From Welwitschia mirabilis (lineage: Eukaryota > Gnetophyta > Gnetopsida > Welwitschiales): a stretch of 53,287 bases of DNA. The stretch spans positions 100,199,743 through 100,253,029 of the forward strand of contig JBOZIK010000001.1 in the NCBI GenBank assembly GCA_051453625.1, read 5' to 3'. Each line of letters starts with the position of its first letter. The stretch's first letter is position 1. The notes under the pieces are model-generated. The model was not told the DNA's origin, searched no databases, and saw only the letters and a program-made list of their open reading frames with translations. Positions 11,741 to 22,965 of the stretch are shown in pieces. The position numbers were made by a program, and so were the translations under genes.

Positions 11741-12621
11741 TTAATTAGTGGGATAAATGCTCATGCTTACTAGGTAAGTATTGACAAGGATAACTTTCAC
11801 TGCTGTTGATAAGAATTTATTTTCCCATCTACTTAAACGAACTCCAATTTTCCTTACCCCAGAAGACCAAATATTGTCAACAATCTGATCTAAATCAAAA
11901 AGAAAACCAAGATAGGCATCAAGAAAAGTGGCTTTCAAGCGTTATAAAACTTGTAAGATAGTTGTCTTCTTTGCTTGGGGAGTATTGATAAGGAAGAGTT
12001 TTGATTTGTGTCGAGTTATTACAAGATCTGAGAAATCATGAAACTTGTTTAATAGATTGCGAGTATGCCTCACCACAAGAAGACTAAAGTTCAAGCAAAG
12101 CAGAGTATCATCTACAAACTGAAGAATGGGAGATAAAGGAACTAGCTAAATGGCTGAACTCTGATTCTGATTCTGAATGAAGAGTCTAGCTAAGGATTCC
12201 ATTACAAGAACAAAAAGACTCAGAGAAAGGGGGTCATCCTAACGTAGGATGATGTTACCCTAGAAGTATCCATATCTCTTTCATTAACCACGACAAAGGA
12301 GGTCAAAATTGAGATGCTGAAGTGTATAAGTTGCCTGAGAGGCATAGGTGCATCTGTAACACATGATCTACTATTTTCCACTAGATTGTATTAAATTCTT
12401 TAGCTATATCAAGCTCAAAAAACATAGCAGATTTATTTCTTTCATAATGCAAATGAAGGATTTCATTAGTAAGAATTATGTTATCATGGATAACTATGAC
12501 TAAAACAAACCCGGATTAAGAAGAAAGGACCATATTTGGAAGAAGCACTTTAAACCTATCTGTAATAATCTTAGTGTAAATCTTATAGAAAACATTATAA
12601 AGACTAATTGGCCTATATTGG
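11741..12621 (-). pseudogene. LINE reverse transcriptase remnant
   Basis: In minus-strand order: QYRPISLYNVFYKIYTKII (about 12621-12560), the 'FRPISL.NV.YKI..KI' block; FFELDIAKEFNTI near 12420-12375, the '.LDMsKAYDR' block; DDPLSLSLFVLVMESLARLF near 12230-12170; QFVDDTLLCLNF with the catalytic Asp pair at 12107-12112; and RLSRWENKFLSTAVKVILVN near 11850-11790, the 'gW..K.LS.AGR..LIkSVL' block. Stops (for example a TAA in the middle) interrupt it. Identity as L1-type RT is firm. Confidence 0.8.
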
Positions 12622-13863
12622 TGAGAGATTTCTACATCTTATATTATAAGAATAAGAGTAATAAGAGTTTTATCGAAAGATTTGTAAAATGTACCTTTCT
12701 TGAACATTTCTTCGATCACATCATAAACATCCACTTTGATAGGCCTAACGCCCTATTCTTTTTAATAGATTTAACAGTGTTCCAGATTTCATCCTCTNNN
12801 NNNNNNNNNNNNNNNNNNNNNNNNNNNNNNNNNNNNNNNNNNNNNNNNNNNNNNNNNNNNNNNNNNNNNNNNNNNNNNNNNNNNNNNNNNNNNNNNNNNN
12901 NNNNNNNNNNNNNNNNNNNNNNNNNNNNNNNNNNNNNNNNNNNNNNNNNNNNNNNNNNNNNNNNNNNNNNNNNNNNNNNNNNNNNNNNNNNNNNNNNNNN
13001 NNNNNNNNNNNNNNNNNNNNNNNNNNNNNNNNNNNNNNNNNNNNNNNNNNNNNNNNNNNNNNNNNNNNNNNNNNNNNNNNNNNNNNNNNNNNNNNNNNNN
13101 NNNNNNNNNNNNNNNNNNNNNNNNNNNNNNNNNNNNNNNNNNNNNNNNNNNNNNNNNNNNNNNNNNNNNNNNNNNNNNNNNNNNNNNNNNNNNNNNNNNN
13201 NNNNNNNNNNNNNNNNNNNNNNNNNNNNNNNNNNNNNNNNGAACCAACGGCTTTTCTATAAACAAGTTCTGGAAATATTCAATGAAATAATTTGCAATTT
13301 AAGCATTAAACTTCTGGCACATTATGGACGTGTTCCAGTATATATTGTTTTGTTGTCTATGCCTGTTCACTATTTGGAAGAAGAATTTTATGTTATAATC
13401 TCCTTCTTTAAGCCACTAGATTCTAGATCTCTGTTTTTAGTAGGTTTCTTCTTTAGAAGATATATCATGAATTTGAGATATAAGATGCTTTTCATAACTT
13501 GAATTGGAGTTGATATCTTATTATGCTTTTAGATAGCGCTTAGCTCCTCCAATAATTGATTTGTAATGCTTCTAAAAAATTCATTCAACCACTTCTTCCA
13601 AATGATTGACTAATGCCTTAAAATTTTTAGCTTTTGAAATAATATGTAAGTAGCATTAGCTTTCATTGGAGTATTCTAGATATATACGACAAGACCAATG
13701 TAGTTTGGATTTTTTAACTAGAAATGCTCAAATTTGAAGAGAAACTTCTTTTGAGGAGAGTTCATCATTAGAATTATGGGCCTATGATTGGGAAGAAAAA
13801 AAATTTGGCTTTTGCTTTGAGAAAAAAATGCTCATTCAAATTTTTAACCAAACATTTATTAAT

Positions 13864-14067
13864 TCAAGACATAACAAGATTTTTGCCTTCCTTAAGATTA
13901 CTCCAAGTATATGAAGCATCATGAAGAGGAAGATCCTTGAAATTATGATTGTTAATATAATCGGGAAAAAAAACAATAGTGGAAAGATTGGAAACATTAT
14001 TGAGCTTCTTACAACGACTGAAGATTTGATTAAAATCACTCATAATGATATCTGGAGAATCTAACAT
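13864..14067 (-). pseudogene. LINE endonuclease fragment
   Basis: The minus-strand frame contains IIMSDFNQIFSRCKK, then FFPDYINNHNFKDLPLHDAS and YTWSNLKEGKN. These correspond to the GDFN block and the 'DLPL.G..YTWSN' block of L1 endonuclease/exonuclease/phosphatase domains, with Gly of GDFN replaced by Ser. This nuclease nicks target DNA to prime reverse transcription. The downstream catalytic blocks are lost in frameshifts and in the 443-N gap. Confidence 0.7.
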
Positions 14068-14418
14068 AATGTGTTGAAGTCATTAAAGTCTTTGCTCTGC
14101 TTTTCGAGGCCCATTGAATTTGATGATTCTTCCCTTTTAATCATTGAAAATCCAATCCATAGTGAGATGGTTATTACTCTTACTAATAATAGAAATTATA
14201 CCATGCTTTCAGAGGATCATCAATCCTCCTTTTGTACCCACACTCGGAATGAANNNNNNNNNNNNNNNNNNNNNNNNNNNNNNNNNNNNNNNNNNNNNNN
14301 NNNNNNNNNNNNNNNNNNNNNNNNNNNNNNNNNNNNNNNNNNNNNNNNNNNNNAGAATGAAAATAAAGGACTAAGAGAATTTTGCATAAAAACAACTAGT
14401 TTTTAGAGAATCGAGCTT

Positions 14419-15297
14419 AATTTCTTTAATAAGACACATAGAAACTAATGAGTCCCTTAAGATACTCCAAAGGTAGGAAAATTTTTTTATCCTTTTTAAG
14501 GCCTCTATAATTTTAGGAAGTAATCATGAGAAGAAGAGTTAAGATTGCTTACAATCCATATGTCATCTTTAATCTTTCTTTTTTGGGTATTCATTCTTAT
14601 CCTTCTATCTCTTTGTCTCAGGTTTTTAGTTCTGTTAACTGCCAGCGTGTCCATAACATGCTCATCAGTACTATTTCCACTGCCTTTGAGTTTCTATTCT
14701 ATTTCCATCTGTAACTACTAAGGATGCTGCATCGGCATTGAGTCTGGCACATTGTGAATGCTCTTTGCATCTTGCTGTTCCACTTTTTCATGATCATTTT
14801 TCNNNNNNNNNNNNNNNNNNNNNNNNNNNNNNNNNNNNNNNNNNNNNNNNNNNNNNNNNNNNNNNNNNNNNNNNNNNNNNNNNNNNNNNNNNNNNNNNNN
14901 NNAATTTCCTAAATAAGAGACATCGAAACTAAAGAGTCCCTTAAGATACTTCAAAGGTAGGAAATTTTTTTATCATTTTTAAGGCCTCTACAATTTTAGG
15001 AAATAATCATGAGAAGAAGAGTTGAGATTGCTTACAATCTCATACGTCATCCTTTATTTCATTTTTAATCTTTATTTTTTGGGTATTCATTCTTATCCTT
15101 CTATCTCTTTGTCCCAGGTTTCCAGTTCTGTTAATTGCCAACATGTCCATAACATGCTCATCAGTACTATTTCCACTGCCCTTGAGTTTCTATCCTATTT
15201 TCATCTGTAACTACTAAGGATGCTGCATCGACATTGAGTCTGGTACATTGTGAATGCTCTTTGCATCTTGCTGTTCCACTTTTTCATGATCATTTTT
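14419..15297. repeat. ~385-bp direct repeat around a 100-N gap
   Basis: 14419-14802 and 14903-15297 are direct repeats of about 385-395 bp with a small percentage of differences, separated by exactly 100 N (14803-14902). Both lie in the ORF1/ORF2 linker of the minus-strand LINE. Neighbouring 100-N gaps at 14254-14353 and 16292-16391 and a 10-N gap at 15318-15327 point to local assembly difficulty. Confidence 0.8.
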
Positions 15298-15443
15298 CAT
15301 TTTTTTCCTTTAATCTGNNNNNNNNNNAATTCTTCTTCTGATATAATATCATATTTGTTTGCCTATGTGATGGATTCATTATTCGGGACTAAAGCTGGTT
15401 GCTTTTTCTTTTTTTTCCCTTTTTTGACCTTCTCATTTTTCTT

Positions 15444-15485
15444 GCATTTTTTTATTGTGTGTCCTTGTTCTCCACATTTTAAGCA
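15444..15485 (-). pseudogene. LINE ORF1 zinc knuckle, all ligands kept
   Basis: Minus-strand reading CLKCGEQGHTIKKC, a complete CX2CX4HX4C zinc knuckle, located after the DUF4283-like part of ORF1 as expected. Its surroundings contain stops, so only the motif is preserved. Confidence 0.7.
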
Positions 15486-15939
15486 TTATATAAGAATATT
15501 TTTAATTTTAAGATTGAAGACTGTTTCTCCCCACATTAAATCCAAGACTATTTTTTTCACATTGAAACTATCTAGTTTCATATAAATACAACTTCTAGTC
15601 ATTACCATTTTCCATCAAATCAATGTTTCTATTGAATTTAATAAATTCCCCTAATGTATCTCTAAATTGCTTGAAGAAAACAAGGTGTCATATTTCTGGG
15701 TGAGGATTTGAAATACAAATGCAAATAAAAATCTTCTAAAAAAAATGGAGGGTTTATCAAGAATAAAGAGGAACCATTTTTTAGAGAGAGACCTCTTTAG
15801 CCAAAAAAATAAGGGCATCCTACTAAAACCTTATTCATATCATCTTTTGTATCAAAAATAAAGTGCACCAAACCATCTCGAAGAGGGATTACTTTACATC
15901 TCACTGAGAATATCTAGTCACACCATAAGCACATATTTT

Positions 15940-16149
15940 CTATGAAGGGAGCCCTTTTAAAGATTGGAATTTACTAATAAGACTATTTTTGAATTGAAAC
16001 TCCAAATGCCTAAAGTAGTTCATAGGAATCTTTGCATAAAAGATGTCACTATCACATTTAAAGCCAAAATCCAAGTTGGAAAAACTTTGAGGATTGTTTT
16101 TCCTTATTGATGTCACATAAGATTTCATACTAGAGGATTCTACTGCCAT
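15940..16149 (-). pseudogene. LINE ORF1 N-terminus (DUF4283-type)
   Basis: The minus-strand ATG at 16147-16149 opens 69 codons beginning MAVESSSMKSY, followed by SFSNLDFGFKCDSDIFYAKI and NYFRHLEFQFKNSLISKF. It is clearly homologous to the plus-strand LINE ORF1 at 4794-5039. The frame breaks at 15940; the continuation (DUF4283 core, then the zinc knuckle at 15485-15444) is in shifted frames. The role in the live element is nucleic-acid binding. Confidence 0.65.
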
Positions 16150-16173
16150 TAAAGAGCCAAATGCGCTTCCACT

Positions 16174-16508
16174 ACCTTGGACACCTTAGATCCACTAGAG
16201 CTCATCCTTTCAAGTTTTTGGGATTCATGAGTCGTTGATTACAAATCTTCCCTCAGGAGTAGGAAAGTTGATTAAGGTCTAAGTGCATTTTNNNNNNNNN
16301 NNNNNNNNNNNNNNNNNNNNNNNNNNNNNNNNNNNNNNNNNNNNNNNNNNNNNNNNNNNNNNNNNNNNNNNNNNNNNNNNNNNNNNNNNNNACCTTAGAC
16401 ACCTCAGATCCACTACAGCTCATCCTTTCAAGTTTTTGGGGTTCATGAGTCATCGATTAAAAATCTTCCCTCAGGAGTAGAAAGTTGATTTAAGGTCTAA
16501 GTGCATTC
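16174..16508. repeat. ~117-bp direct repeat around a 100-N gap
   Basis: 16174-16291 and 16392-16508 repeat each other with about half a dozen differences on either side of a gap of exactly 100 N. This is the same pattern as at 5580, 14803 and 22522, and is best read as duplicated contig ends within the LINE 5' region. Confidence 0.8.
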
Positions 16509-16599
16509 TCCTATGCCCTTTCAGGTTTTCATAGAATAATTCAGCACTAAGGAGTTAACCAGATGACGCGTTAAACATGTGCCACACTAAAGAACATCA

Positions 16600-16680
16600 A
16601 CACACCACCCCCCCACCCACAAAAAAAATAAAAAAATAAAAAAAANNNNNNNNNNNNNNNNNNNNNNNNNNNNGGAACAT
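16600..16680. repeat. Low-complexity C-run and A-rich tract next to a 28-N gap
   Basis: A C-run (CACCACCCCCCCACCCAC) is followed by an A-rich tract with scattered T and then 28 N. It lies in the 5' leader of the minus-strand LINE. It probably interrupted assembly; no function is proposed. Confidence 0.7.
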
Positions 16681-16996
16681 ACTAGCACATTGAAGATGCA
16701 CCAGAAACACCCTTCACACTGCCACTATGATTGCTCTTACCATGCTTCCTAAAGTGAAACCCTAGCTTCACTATTTTCTTTGCTCTGCTTTCTTCTGGCC
16801 CCTTAAGATTATTTTTTTTTAAAATTAAAGAAAATAATTAAAATTTTATTAACTTCCAAAATTTTAGCTTATATCCTTCATAAATTTATCTCAAACCTTA
16901 GGGAAAAATCTACATCATCTAACTTTTTTGAAATAAGTTGAAATACATCACTAGGTATTCATACTTCTTTCATTCTAGGATTAGGATTTGATGACA

Positions 16997-17402
16997 GCTA
17001 AAATATGCTCTATAATAATTGCAACTAAATCTTGTAATGAAATTAGAATAAAATTTGCCTTCAACTAAAGAGTCATTTACCTCACAGAGTTTTCCTTAGA
17101 TGCTAGTAAAGAAATATCAAATAAAATTATTTAATTAAAAACTAAAATAAGTCAATTTTAGGAAAGAAAAAAGATTGATCTATAGATCTATAAAGAAAAA
17201 ATGATTTAAAAAAAGAGCTAAAATATACTCTAAAATATATGCAACTAACTTTTATACTAAAATCAGAATAATTTACCTTCAACTAAAGAGCCATCTACCT
17301 TATGGAGTTTTCCCTTGATGCTAGTAGAGAAAGATCAAATCAAATCATTTGATTAAAAATTAAAATTATTCTATTTTAGAAAAGAAGAAAGATTGATCTA
17401 AG
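16997..17402. repeat. Two-copy tandem repeat, ~186 bp
   Basis: Copy 1 (about 16997-17182) and copy 2 (about 17216-17402) share AGCTAAAATAT, TTTACCTTCAACTAAAGAG-like, GATGCTAGTA and AAAGATTGATCTA blocks in the same order, spaced 219 bp apart, with moderate divergence. This is an old local duplication with no N nearby, unlike the gap-flanking repeats. Confidence 0.7.
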
Positions 17403-18301
17403 AAGCTATAACTATTATCTTATTAAAAAATTTAAAGATTAACTGATTAGGAGGAAATGGTTAATGAATGAAGATCTAGAAGTTCATTCTAAGAAAATCT
17501 CTATAGTTTTAAGCAATAAAGATCTTATTTTCACAAAAGAAAATATATATTCATAATAACATACATGTTCACTAATTTGTAAGATACAATTATCCTCTGG
17601 AAATATTTATTTAATAAATTTGTAACCCTCAATAACTTATTTCCTTCCAAGTTATCTTACTTCATGGAAAATGCTTGGCAATTAGCCCTTAGACGAAAGT
17701 AGCTATTAAATAAGTTCTTTAACTCTTTACTGAAACTTTTTCTATTAAGATGCTTGCTTGCTTAACTAACCTTTAAAGGAATTTATCTCATAAGAAATTC
17801 TTAAATTGCCTACTACATATTCTTCTTCCATAATGAATAGTCAAGTGCGATAGCTAAAACCACAAAGAAGCTTAAACTAGAAAAGGAAGCTTATTGAGTA
17901 AGAGGTAAATGGATTTTCAATAAATTTTCTATCTTAAAGATTTTAAATCTTTCAATAGACATACATATAAACTTAATCTAATTACTAATGAATTAGAAAA
18001 GAAGACATACTTGAGTCAAGTTGAAATTTGAAAGAGGATAATTAATTAATTTATGACCTAGAATTAAGTCCCATAGGTAAGCCTTTACAATAAAAATATT
18101 TGACACATGTCAAATAGTCAAATTAAAATTCTAATTCACTAAGCTATCCTTCTCATCTGTTAATCTTAATCCTTAATTTAGCATTAGTTGGGAGGATTAT
18201 AATTGTTTTGTTTTTACACCTATGAAACAACCATAAGAAAAACAAAAATGATGTAAAATAATGGATCGATGATCATTAAATAATATTGATGACCCATTAA
18301 T

Positions 18302-18363
18302 GAGTGTTTAATAAATGGCTAAACATAAGTATTATTACTATGTTTAGCATTTAATAAACACTC
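18302..18363. repeat. Near-perfect 26-bp inverted repeat (hairpin)
   Basis: The left arm 18302-18327 pairs with the right arm 18339-18363: 24 pairs, one mismatch and a one-base bulge, around an 11-base AT-rich loop. Both ends are GAGTGTTTA / TAAACACTC. The structure is far stronger than the background AT-rich DNA would give at this length. It could be a tiny MITE remnant, a small-RNA hairpin or an old palindrome. No target duplication is evident. Confidence 0.65.
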
Positions 18364-19040
18364 TTCTTCCTCTCTCCTTCACCTTTTTTTCTGCATCATC
18401 ATCAATAAATGTAAGAACTTTTAATGGGATTATCAATATGTAAGAGATAAAAGAGGAACAAAGGAGAAGGAAAGAATTGACATGGAGGAAAGCTTATCAA
18501 AGGATTTTTATGAGGCAAAGAGGGATTATTGATATTAATTATTAATTCATTGAAATCTAATTTAATACATGTCACAAGTTAATAAATTATACCTTTATTT
18601 TATGAAAATATTAGAAAAGTAAATTAGATTAAAGGTAGATTTAACATGTAAGTAGAGGATATTCAGAAATAAACATTAAAGTAGGAAATTATAATGACTT
18701 TGAAGAAAATAAGTTTAATTATATTTAAATAAATAAACTAGAAAAATCCAGTAAGAAAATTGTGAATTTAGAAACATTAGTGAAGCTCCTTATCTCTACA
18801 TGTTATGGTAAATAAAGATAAGTATTAGGGTAACAATTAACCATTTCCTTTTACCCGACTAAAAATATTACTTTGTAAAACCCTCAAAAGACTTATCCTA
18901 AATTTTTTTTCATGGAAATAGCATTTACAACAAGAAGTAGTCTAATGAGTAAGTGAGTATTTAACCTTTTTCTCAGAATTTTTGTATAATTATCCTTTTT
19001 TGTTTTTGCATGAGAACATGTAAAGGCTTAAGTTTGGGAG

Positions 19041-19860
19041 TGTGATGTATGATATAATGTGCATTTATTATACTTATTTTTCTTATCTTTTATGATAATT
19101 TTAAGAGAGAAGAAATGATTATTATAAATGTATGTTTGTATGTCTTTGCACTTTAACATTTTAAAATTTATAAAGAGAAGAGATGAATGATAAGGTTAAG
19201 GAAGAAGCATCTTAATAATTAAAGAGGAGGAAACATAAAGTAAAGGAGGGCCTACACGAAGAATACATGTGTACATTAAGAAAGAACCTTAATAAGATAA
19301 AAGAGGACAATCATCCTTAAAAGAGGTATTAACACACAAATTTCATTCCTTAATGTTAGACAAGTATAAGTGTGTAACCTTCTTATAACTACCCACGGTC
19401 TTATAAATAGTAATAATCTCATAAGAAGGAGGATCTTTTGGATTCTAATTAACTCTAGAAATAAGAGGATCTTCTTACAAGACAACAAGAGTGGAGACCG
19501 TAGTTAACTAGGCCTAGAATCTCTATTCTTATTTTTTTTACTTCATAAATGATTGAATTTTTTTCACTTGGCTGCTGAGTATCAAATTTTATTGCATTGT
19601 TGTTAATTAACTTGAGTTAAGAATATTGTTAAGTACTTTTTGTTTTGAGCTTTTGAAATAAATTTCTGATCTTGTATTTTAACATTTTTTTAAAGTTAAC
19701 TCATTCTAAAGTTACTAATAAGTTCTTCTCTTCTTAACATTTAGAAAAAAAAAGTAAGTAATAGTTTCGATAGAGAATGGATCCTGGGAAGACTTTTTTT
19801 CTATAGAATTAATCTATCAAGATTATTTCTAGTTAAAATTCTTATGTTAGAAACAACTCA
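19041..19860 (+). repeat. LTR-like copy 1
   Basis: Starts TGTGATGTATGATATAATGT after a purine tract and ends near ...AGAAACAACTCA, so it could have TG...CA ends. It matches copy 2 along its whole length with scattered substitutions and indels. Contains no coding capacity. Confidence 0.5.
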
Positions 19861-20142
19861 TTATTCTTCAAGGTTCAAAACTATATTATGAATACTTTCG
19901 ATTGTGGTATGTGATGAGAAATATTTAATCATGAATTCTTTACCAAAATCTTTGCATGAATTAATTGAACAAGGTTACAATAAATAGTAACGTTTTTTCT
20001 TTTTTATTTTTTAAAAATAATTATAACAAATGAAGAAAAAATTTTGTTCTAATTAAATGTATGCATCATGTACTTGTGGGATTAGCATTATCACTTTATA
20101 AAATCTTTTGCATGAGAACATGCAAAAGATTAAGTTCAAGAG

Positions 20143-20985
20143 TGTCATGTATGATATAATGTGCATTTATTATTATCATTTTTCTTATGTTCTATGATAA
20201 TTTTAAGAAATAAGGAATGATTATTATAATTGTATCTTTGTACCTCTTTGCACTTTAACATTTTATAGAGATAAGAGATGAATGAGAAGGTTAAAGAGGA
20301 AGAATGTTAATAATCTAAGAGAAGTAAATGTAAAGCAAAGAAGGGCCCACACAAAGAATGTAAGTGTACATCTAGAAAGGGCCTCAAGAGGGCGATGAAA
20401 GATGATAACCATCCTTAATTATTTTTTGAATTTTTAAAAACGTATTAACACACAAATGTCAATCTTTAATGTTAGACAAGCGTAAGTATGTAACTTTCTT
20501 ATAACTACTTAGAGTCTTGTAAATAGTAATAAATTCATAAGGAGGAGGATTGTTTGGGGATTATCAACTCTAGAAAAAGAAGGTTCTTTGTAAAAAAATA
20601 GCAAGAGTGGAGACTGCAGTTAACTAGGCCTAGAATCAATGTTCTTTTTTTTTTTTTTTTTTGCTTCATAAATGATTGAATTTTCTTTTACTAGGTTGTT
20701 AATTATCACTTTAATACACTGTTCTTAATTAACTTGACCTAGGAATATTGTTGTGTACTTTATTTTTTGAGCTTTAGAAATAAAGAACTATTCTTACATT
20801 TTTAGGTTTTTTTTATTAATTAACTCATTCTAAAGTTACTAATAAGTTCTTCTCTTCTTAATGTTTAGAAATAGATAGTAAGTAATAGTCCCAAAAGAGA
20901 ATGGATGTTAGGAAGATTTTATTTTTATGAAATTAATCTACTGGGATTATTGCTAGTTAAAATTCTTATGTTAGAAATAGCATAT
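20143..20985 (+). repeat. LTR-like copy 2
   Basis: Begins TGTCATGTATGATATAATGT and follows copy 1 to about TTCTTATGTTAGAAATAG, after which the sequence diverges abruptly into an insertion. A long T-run lies at about 20646-20661. The upstream hairpin at 20106-20127 has two perfect 8-bp arms (TTTTGCAT / ATGCAAAA) around GAGAAC. Confidence 0.5.
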
Positions 20986-22108
20986 TAAACATTGAACCAA
21001 ATTTTAAATCTTTTCCTTTCATTATATTATGAAAAGTATACATTTGTAATTATGCTTATCTTTGGATTACACAAGAACTCAAATAAATTTTAATGATAGA
21101 ATTGTATATAATTTGTGACAATTTATACTTAGCAGATGAAATTATGAGTCTTTAAATAGCAATTTTATAGGGAATACTCACTATTATTGCAATTCCATCA
21201 GAGGCTTTTCTAAGTTTTTATTTTTCATATTTGTTTACCTCAACTTTATTATTTTTTTCATACATTTCTTAGTTAATATTCGTGGTTGATGTAAAAGGTT
21301 CATCTCAAGATGTTTGAATATTTTCATTGATTTATGTCTAAGGTTTTATGGGAGATACTATTAACACTCTTTACTTCATCTTGTCTTTAACCATGTTTTT
21401 TTGGTATAAGTTAAGTAGAAAGCTTATATTTCTTTCTTTGGTGAAAGGGAGGGTAGCAAGGTAAGGGAATATAGATAAATTGCCTAAGTCCTTATTTTGA
21501 ACATTAAAAGGTTTATGCTATTTGTTATTTGTAATAGTTTAGTTATTATTGGTTTAAAGTTGTGCCTTTGTGACTTATTTGAAAACATCTTTTAAATTAC
21601 TTAGTTAACTAAGATTTTATAAAATACATACATTATTTTAAAGATATTTCCATGAACATTTATCATGATTTTTGTATTTGGAATCTGTGGTATTTTTATG
21701 ACATAATAAAGTTTGTCACTAATCAGAGAAGGATTTCATAGCTTTTTGATTATTTACTTTTTCAGCAGCTATATTTTATTACATAGGTATGGATCTATAC
21801 TCATTGGTTTCATCTTTATTTTAGGAATCTATCAGCTTTGTGGGATTTAGATGTTAAGCTTCTCTAAGTATTCAGTTAGCGATTCAACCCTTACACTAAT
21901 AAATGACTCATCATAAGTTTATAGATTCCTCTATTGTTATGGGGTTTTCTTAGATGTATCTTTTTTTAAAATCCTAGGTGACTATTCATAGTTTTTAAAG
22001 CTTTGTATTAGTTTTTTAAAGTATTCCATATCTAGTTAGGTTTCTTAGATGTAAAAATTCTTTTACTCGTCATCTTAATAAGTTGCCTATTTTATGTTAT
22101 CAAGAATT
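20986..22108. other. ~1.12-kb insertion in the second repeat unit
   Basis: This sequence is absent from copy 1 of the tandem unit and present in copy 2 between the LTR-like part and the ~250-bp tail. It is AT-rich with no open frame or recognisable terminal repeat. It may be an insertion in copy 2 or a deletion in copy 1. No clear target duplication is seen at its edges. Confidence 0.45.
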
Positions 22109-22412
22109 CATAGGAAAAGCTCATTATTATCTAGGGTTCAAAACTATATTATGAATACTATAATTGTGTTATGTGATGCGAAATATTTCATCATGAATTC
22201 TTTACTAAAGTCTTTACATGAAATAACTGAATAAGATTATAATAAACAACAATTTTTTTCCTTTTTTTTAACACTTTTAACAAAAGATGAAAAAGTTTTT
22301 TTCTAATCACATATTTGTGTCATGTACTTGTGGAATAGTTGGCATTATCATTTCAAAATCATGCAAGTGCTCATAAGAATCCTTGCAACCAAAGTTATGA
22401 ACTTAGAGATTA

Positions 22413-22965
22413 ATGATGGTGGATCTCATGTTAAAAAAAATTGTATGTGAGGGGGCGAAAGCTAAAAAACTTAGAAAAAAGTCCAAGAGAGCCCGGGTGC
22501 CTCTTGACCTGGTGGCTACAANNNNNNNNNNNNNNNNNNNNNNNNNNNNNNNNNNNNNNNNNNNNNNNNNNNNNNNNNNNNNNNNNNNNNNNNNNNNNNN
22601 NNNNNNNNNNNNNNNNNNNNNNNNNNNNNNNNNNNNNNNNNNNNNNNNNNNNNNNNNNNNNNNNNNNNNNNNNNNNNNNNNNNNNNNNNNNNNNNNNNNN
22701 NNNNNNNNNNNNNNNNNNNNNNNNNNNNNNNNNNNNNNNNNNNNNNNNNNNNNNNNNNNNNNNNNNNNNNNNNNNNNNNNNNNNNNNNNNNNNNNNNNNN
22801 NNNNNNNNNNNNNNNNNNNNNNNNNNNNNNNNNNNNNNNNNNNNNNNNNNNNNNNNNNGAGGGGGCGAAAGCTAAAAAACTTAGAAAAAAGTCCAAGAGA
22901 GCCCGGGTGCCTCTTGACCTGGTGGCTACAATTGAAAAGAGTACAAAGAAGAAGAGGTAGCTAAA
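22413..22965. repeat. Exact 73-bp direct repeat around a 337-N gap
   Basis: 22449-22521 and 22859-22931 are identical over 73 bp and flank 337 N. The short lysine-rich open frame here (from ATG 22413, KAKKLRKKSKRARVPLDLVA) is thus seen twice and cannot be joined with confidence. It may be the start of a gag-like protein behind the LTR-like units upstream, but no family is recognised. Confidence 0.6.

Larger units (their letters stand above)
10930..16800 (-). mobile_element. L1-type LINE, nearly full span, minus strand
   Basis: Read on the minus strand from about 16800 downwards: a 5' leader related to that of the plus-strand LINE at 4545, ORF1 start at 16149, CX2CX4HX4C knuckle (15485-15444), linker, apurinic-type endonuclease block (14067-13864), reverse transcriptase (about 12621-11741), and a Cys-rich C-terminal motif near 11225-11190. 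This order is that of plant L1 LINEs. Stops, frameshifts, an intra-element duplication and N gaps make it inactive. The 3' end is uncertain, placed between about 10,920 and 11,190. Confidence 0.75.
16800..18999. other. AT-rich stretch with a local tandem repeat and a hairpin
   Basis: No gene recognised. Two structures stand out and are listed separately: a duplicated ~186-bp segment (16997-17402) and a near-perfect hairpin (18302-18363). The rest has stops in all frames and no retroelement block I can identify. Confidence 0.5.
19000..22380 (+). mobile_element. Tandem LTR-like units, second interrupted by 1.1 kb
   Basis: A unit of about 1.1 kb starting at 19000 recurs at about 20103. Each begins with a hairpin (TTTTGCATGAGAACATGCAAAA-type) and a purine-rich AAGTTTGGGAG-like tract followed by TG, which is how the 3' end of gypsy internal regions (Athila/Tat-type) meets the 3' LTR. 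The LTR-like part is about 19041-19860 in copy 1 and 20143-20985 in copy 2. The ~250 bp that follow copy 1 (19861-20105) reappear only at about 22109-22350, so copy 2 is split by about 1.12 kb of unrelated DNA. No pol sequence was found. Confidence 0.6.

Noticed and set aside
12618-13502. 294-codon plus-strand open frame
   Set aside because: Most of it is the 443-N gap; the flanking codons are antisense to the minus-strand LINE RT and endonuclease.
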